Of a stretch of DNA of 64,000 nucleotides, positions 62,725 through 64,000 are shown piece by piece. The translations under genes and the position numbers were made by a program. The DNA is from Phorcus lineatus (lineage: Eukaryota; Mollusca; Gastropoda; Trochida; Trochidae). How positions within the stretch are numbered: position 1 is the first letter of the stretch; each line of letters starts with the position of its first letter. The stretch covers positions 29,267,158 through 29,331,157 of the forward strand of contig OV121081.1 of NCBI GenBank assembly GCA_921293015.1, written 5' to 3'. The notes under the pieces were generated by a model. That model was not told the DNA's origin. It saw nothing but the letters and a program-made list of their open reading frames with translations, and searched no databases.

Positions 62725-63520
62725 ATTACCTATATGATTTTAAAAATATTGAAACTCGAATATGATAGAAATAATCGTTCCTCTTTAAAGGATTAGGGTT
62801 GCGAATTTCAAAATTCATACGCGTGTGCTGTGGTTTTGCTTGACACTTACCTACGCACGGCTAAGTTGTAATTTGTGAAAAAGTTTCAAAATAATAGCTA
62901 AAAGTAGTTATTTTTGAACGTTTATTATAAACGTTTATTATTTTCATAACCGTCATTCAAAATAATTACATTTCACAGTTTTGTGTTAATTTGAAGAGGT
63001 CAGCGACGCACTACAGTAATACTACAAGACGGCTGAACTCGTGACGTAACTTATGACACTGTGACGTCATAGCCGCTCGTGTCTATGACGTCATTACGTT
63101 AGAACGGAACCAGGCGCTTCTTCGCGACTGTTAGCGTGATGAAGAACTGATTCAATAATTGCTAATTTCTATGCTTTCGTGCAATGTGGCAGGCTTATTT
63201 CACGTTGTTTGTGGCGGCACATCTGAGAAATGTCGACTGGCAACTACATGGAATAAATAAACATTGTTAAAATTCAGTCTAAGGGTAAACAAATTACCAG
63301 TCGGGACAAGTTTGAAAGATGATTGAAATAGTCCCGGCACTACGTTCTTTTTAATTGGTTCACAACAACCAATCAAATGCTAAGAAAATGTGTAACTCCC
63401 GTGTGACTTACAGGAAAAATATTACCCTGTGTCCATCTTCCCATATGGGTAATATAATGGGGTAACCAACAGACAACCAATCTAACACGGAAGAAGGGTG
63501 CTTGTCTCCCCTTTACCAGA
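62725..63520. other. Non-coding stretch with CRE-like sites
   Basis: No exon of the second SDR gene could be found here. TGACGTCA occurs at 63062-63069 and 63085-63092, with GTGACGTAAC just before at about 63041. It is either intronic or in the upstream part of that gene. Confidence 0.45.
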
Positions 63521-63968
63521 TTAAAGAGCCACTCCGTGATTTTCATAACATGTTATGTACCTTTGATACGAACCTTAATGTCATATGTGGTGATATAAAA
63601 TCAAAACATCTTAACTTTTCATGTCCAAAAGACATATATATGACAAATACTGGTTTTGCATGAAAATCTAAAAACAGCCTTATAAATGCACAGAGGTGTA
63701 GATATCACGTCCAATATACATGGATACTAGATATAACCAAACAAACACTATCAACTAACTGCCCTCCTGGCTGCTTTAGATAAGTCTCCAAAATTACGTT
63801 TGACTATTTGACGGGCGCCACTGTCCGGTTTTCGATCATAATTGCGACTTACTACCTTCATATTGTCACTGTAAAAAACCAATAAGCTTTAAAATATGTC
63901 TTTAGGTAGATACTTCGCGATCAAATAGTTTGGCATATATGACTCCAACTCACGGAGTGGCTCTTTAA
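63521..63968 (-). mobile_element. TTAA-flanked MITE, copy 3 (448 bp), inverted
   Basis: Starts TTAAAGAGCCACTCCGTGAT and ends ACTCACGGAGTGGCTCTTTAA. Read on the minus strand, its landmarks follow the order of copies 1 and 2 (ATATATGCCAAACTA, TTTGATCGCGAAGTATC, CAATTATGATCGAAAACC, GGACAGTGGCGC). It has small deletions relative to copy 1. Confidence 0.95.
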
Positions 63969-64000
63969 CTGTGAATGTAATACTTGCAATCTCAGTGGCG

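Overview
Eukaryotic, AT-rich, intron-rich DNA from an invertebrate animal. The multi-exon genes have GT-AG introns, many microsatellites and several families of short DNA transposons. A lophotrochozoan, most likely a mollusc, is my best guess; this rests on the general look of the genes and on the LINE and THAP-transposase types, and is inference. No bacterial operons, CRISPR arrays or convincing tRNA genes were seen.

Layout. 1-3.8 kb is non-coding, with a CAT-triplet repeat and AT-rich repeats. 3.8-7.1 kb (+) is a three-exon tetraspan gene of the PMP22/claudin superfamily. Its stop codon lies inside the first unit of a 28/30-bp minisatellite. 7.1-21.4 kb is gene-poor: a duplicated block, a LINE remnant, a TTAA-flanked MITE and an ABC higher-order satellite. 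21.5-25.0 kb (+) is a four-exon TMEM205-like gene with a CCAAT/TATA promoter. 25-32.7 kb is gene-poor: a pentanucleotide satellite, foldbacks, a TGACC-motif cluster and a deleted mariner copy. 32.8-48.3 kb (+) is a complete 19-exon GABA-B receptor gene, subunit-2-like. 49.8-53.7 kb (-) is a complete six-exon SDR16C-type short-chain dehydrogenase. 54.8-55.2 kb is a dead mariner transposase. 56.0-60.2 kb (+) is a THAP-domain/DDE_Tnp_4 gene whose first coding exon is split by a 603-bp TA-flanked MITE. 62.1-62.6 kb (-) holds the last two exons of a second SDR16C paralogue that runs off the right edge.

The splice models were assembled by hand from reading frame, splice-site phase and family resemblance. 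Every junction given keeps the frame. The genes do not form one pathway; they are neighbours typical of an animal chromosome. The two SDR genes are tandem paralogues (identical lengths of the last two coding exons) with the THAP gene inserted between them on the opposite strand.

Most unusual points: the THAP gene is restored to frame and splice phase exactly when the TA-flanked MITE is removed, its transposase domain has changed residues at two presumed catalytic positions, and the claudin-like C-terminus, ending in a PDZ-ligand-like motif, is made of minisatellite sequence.
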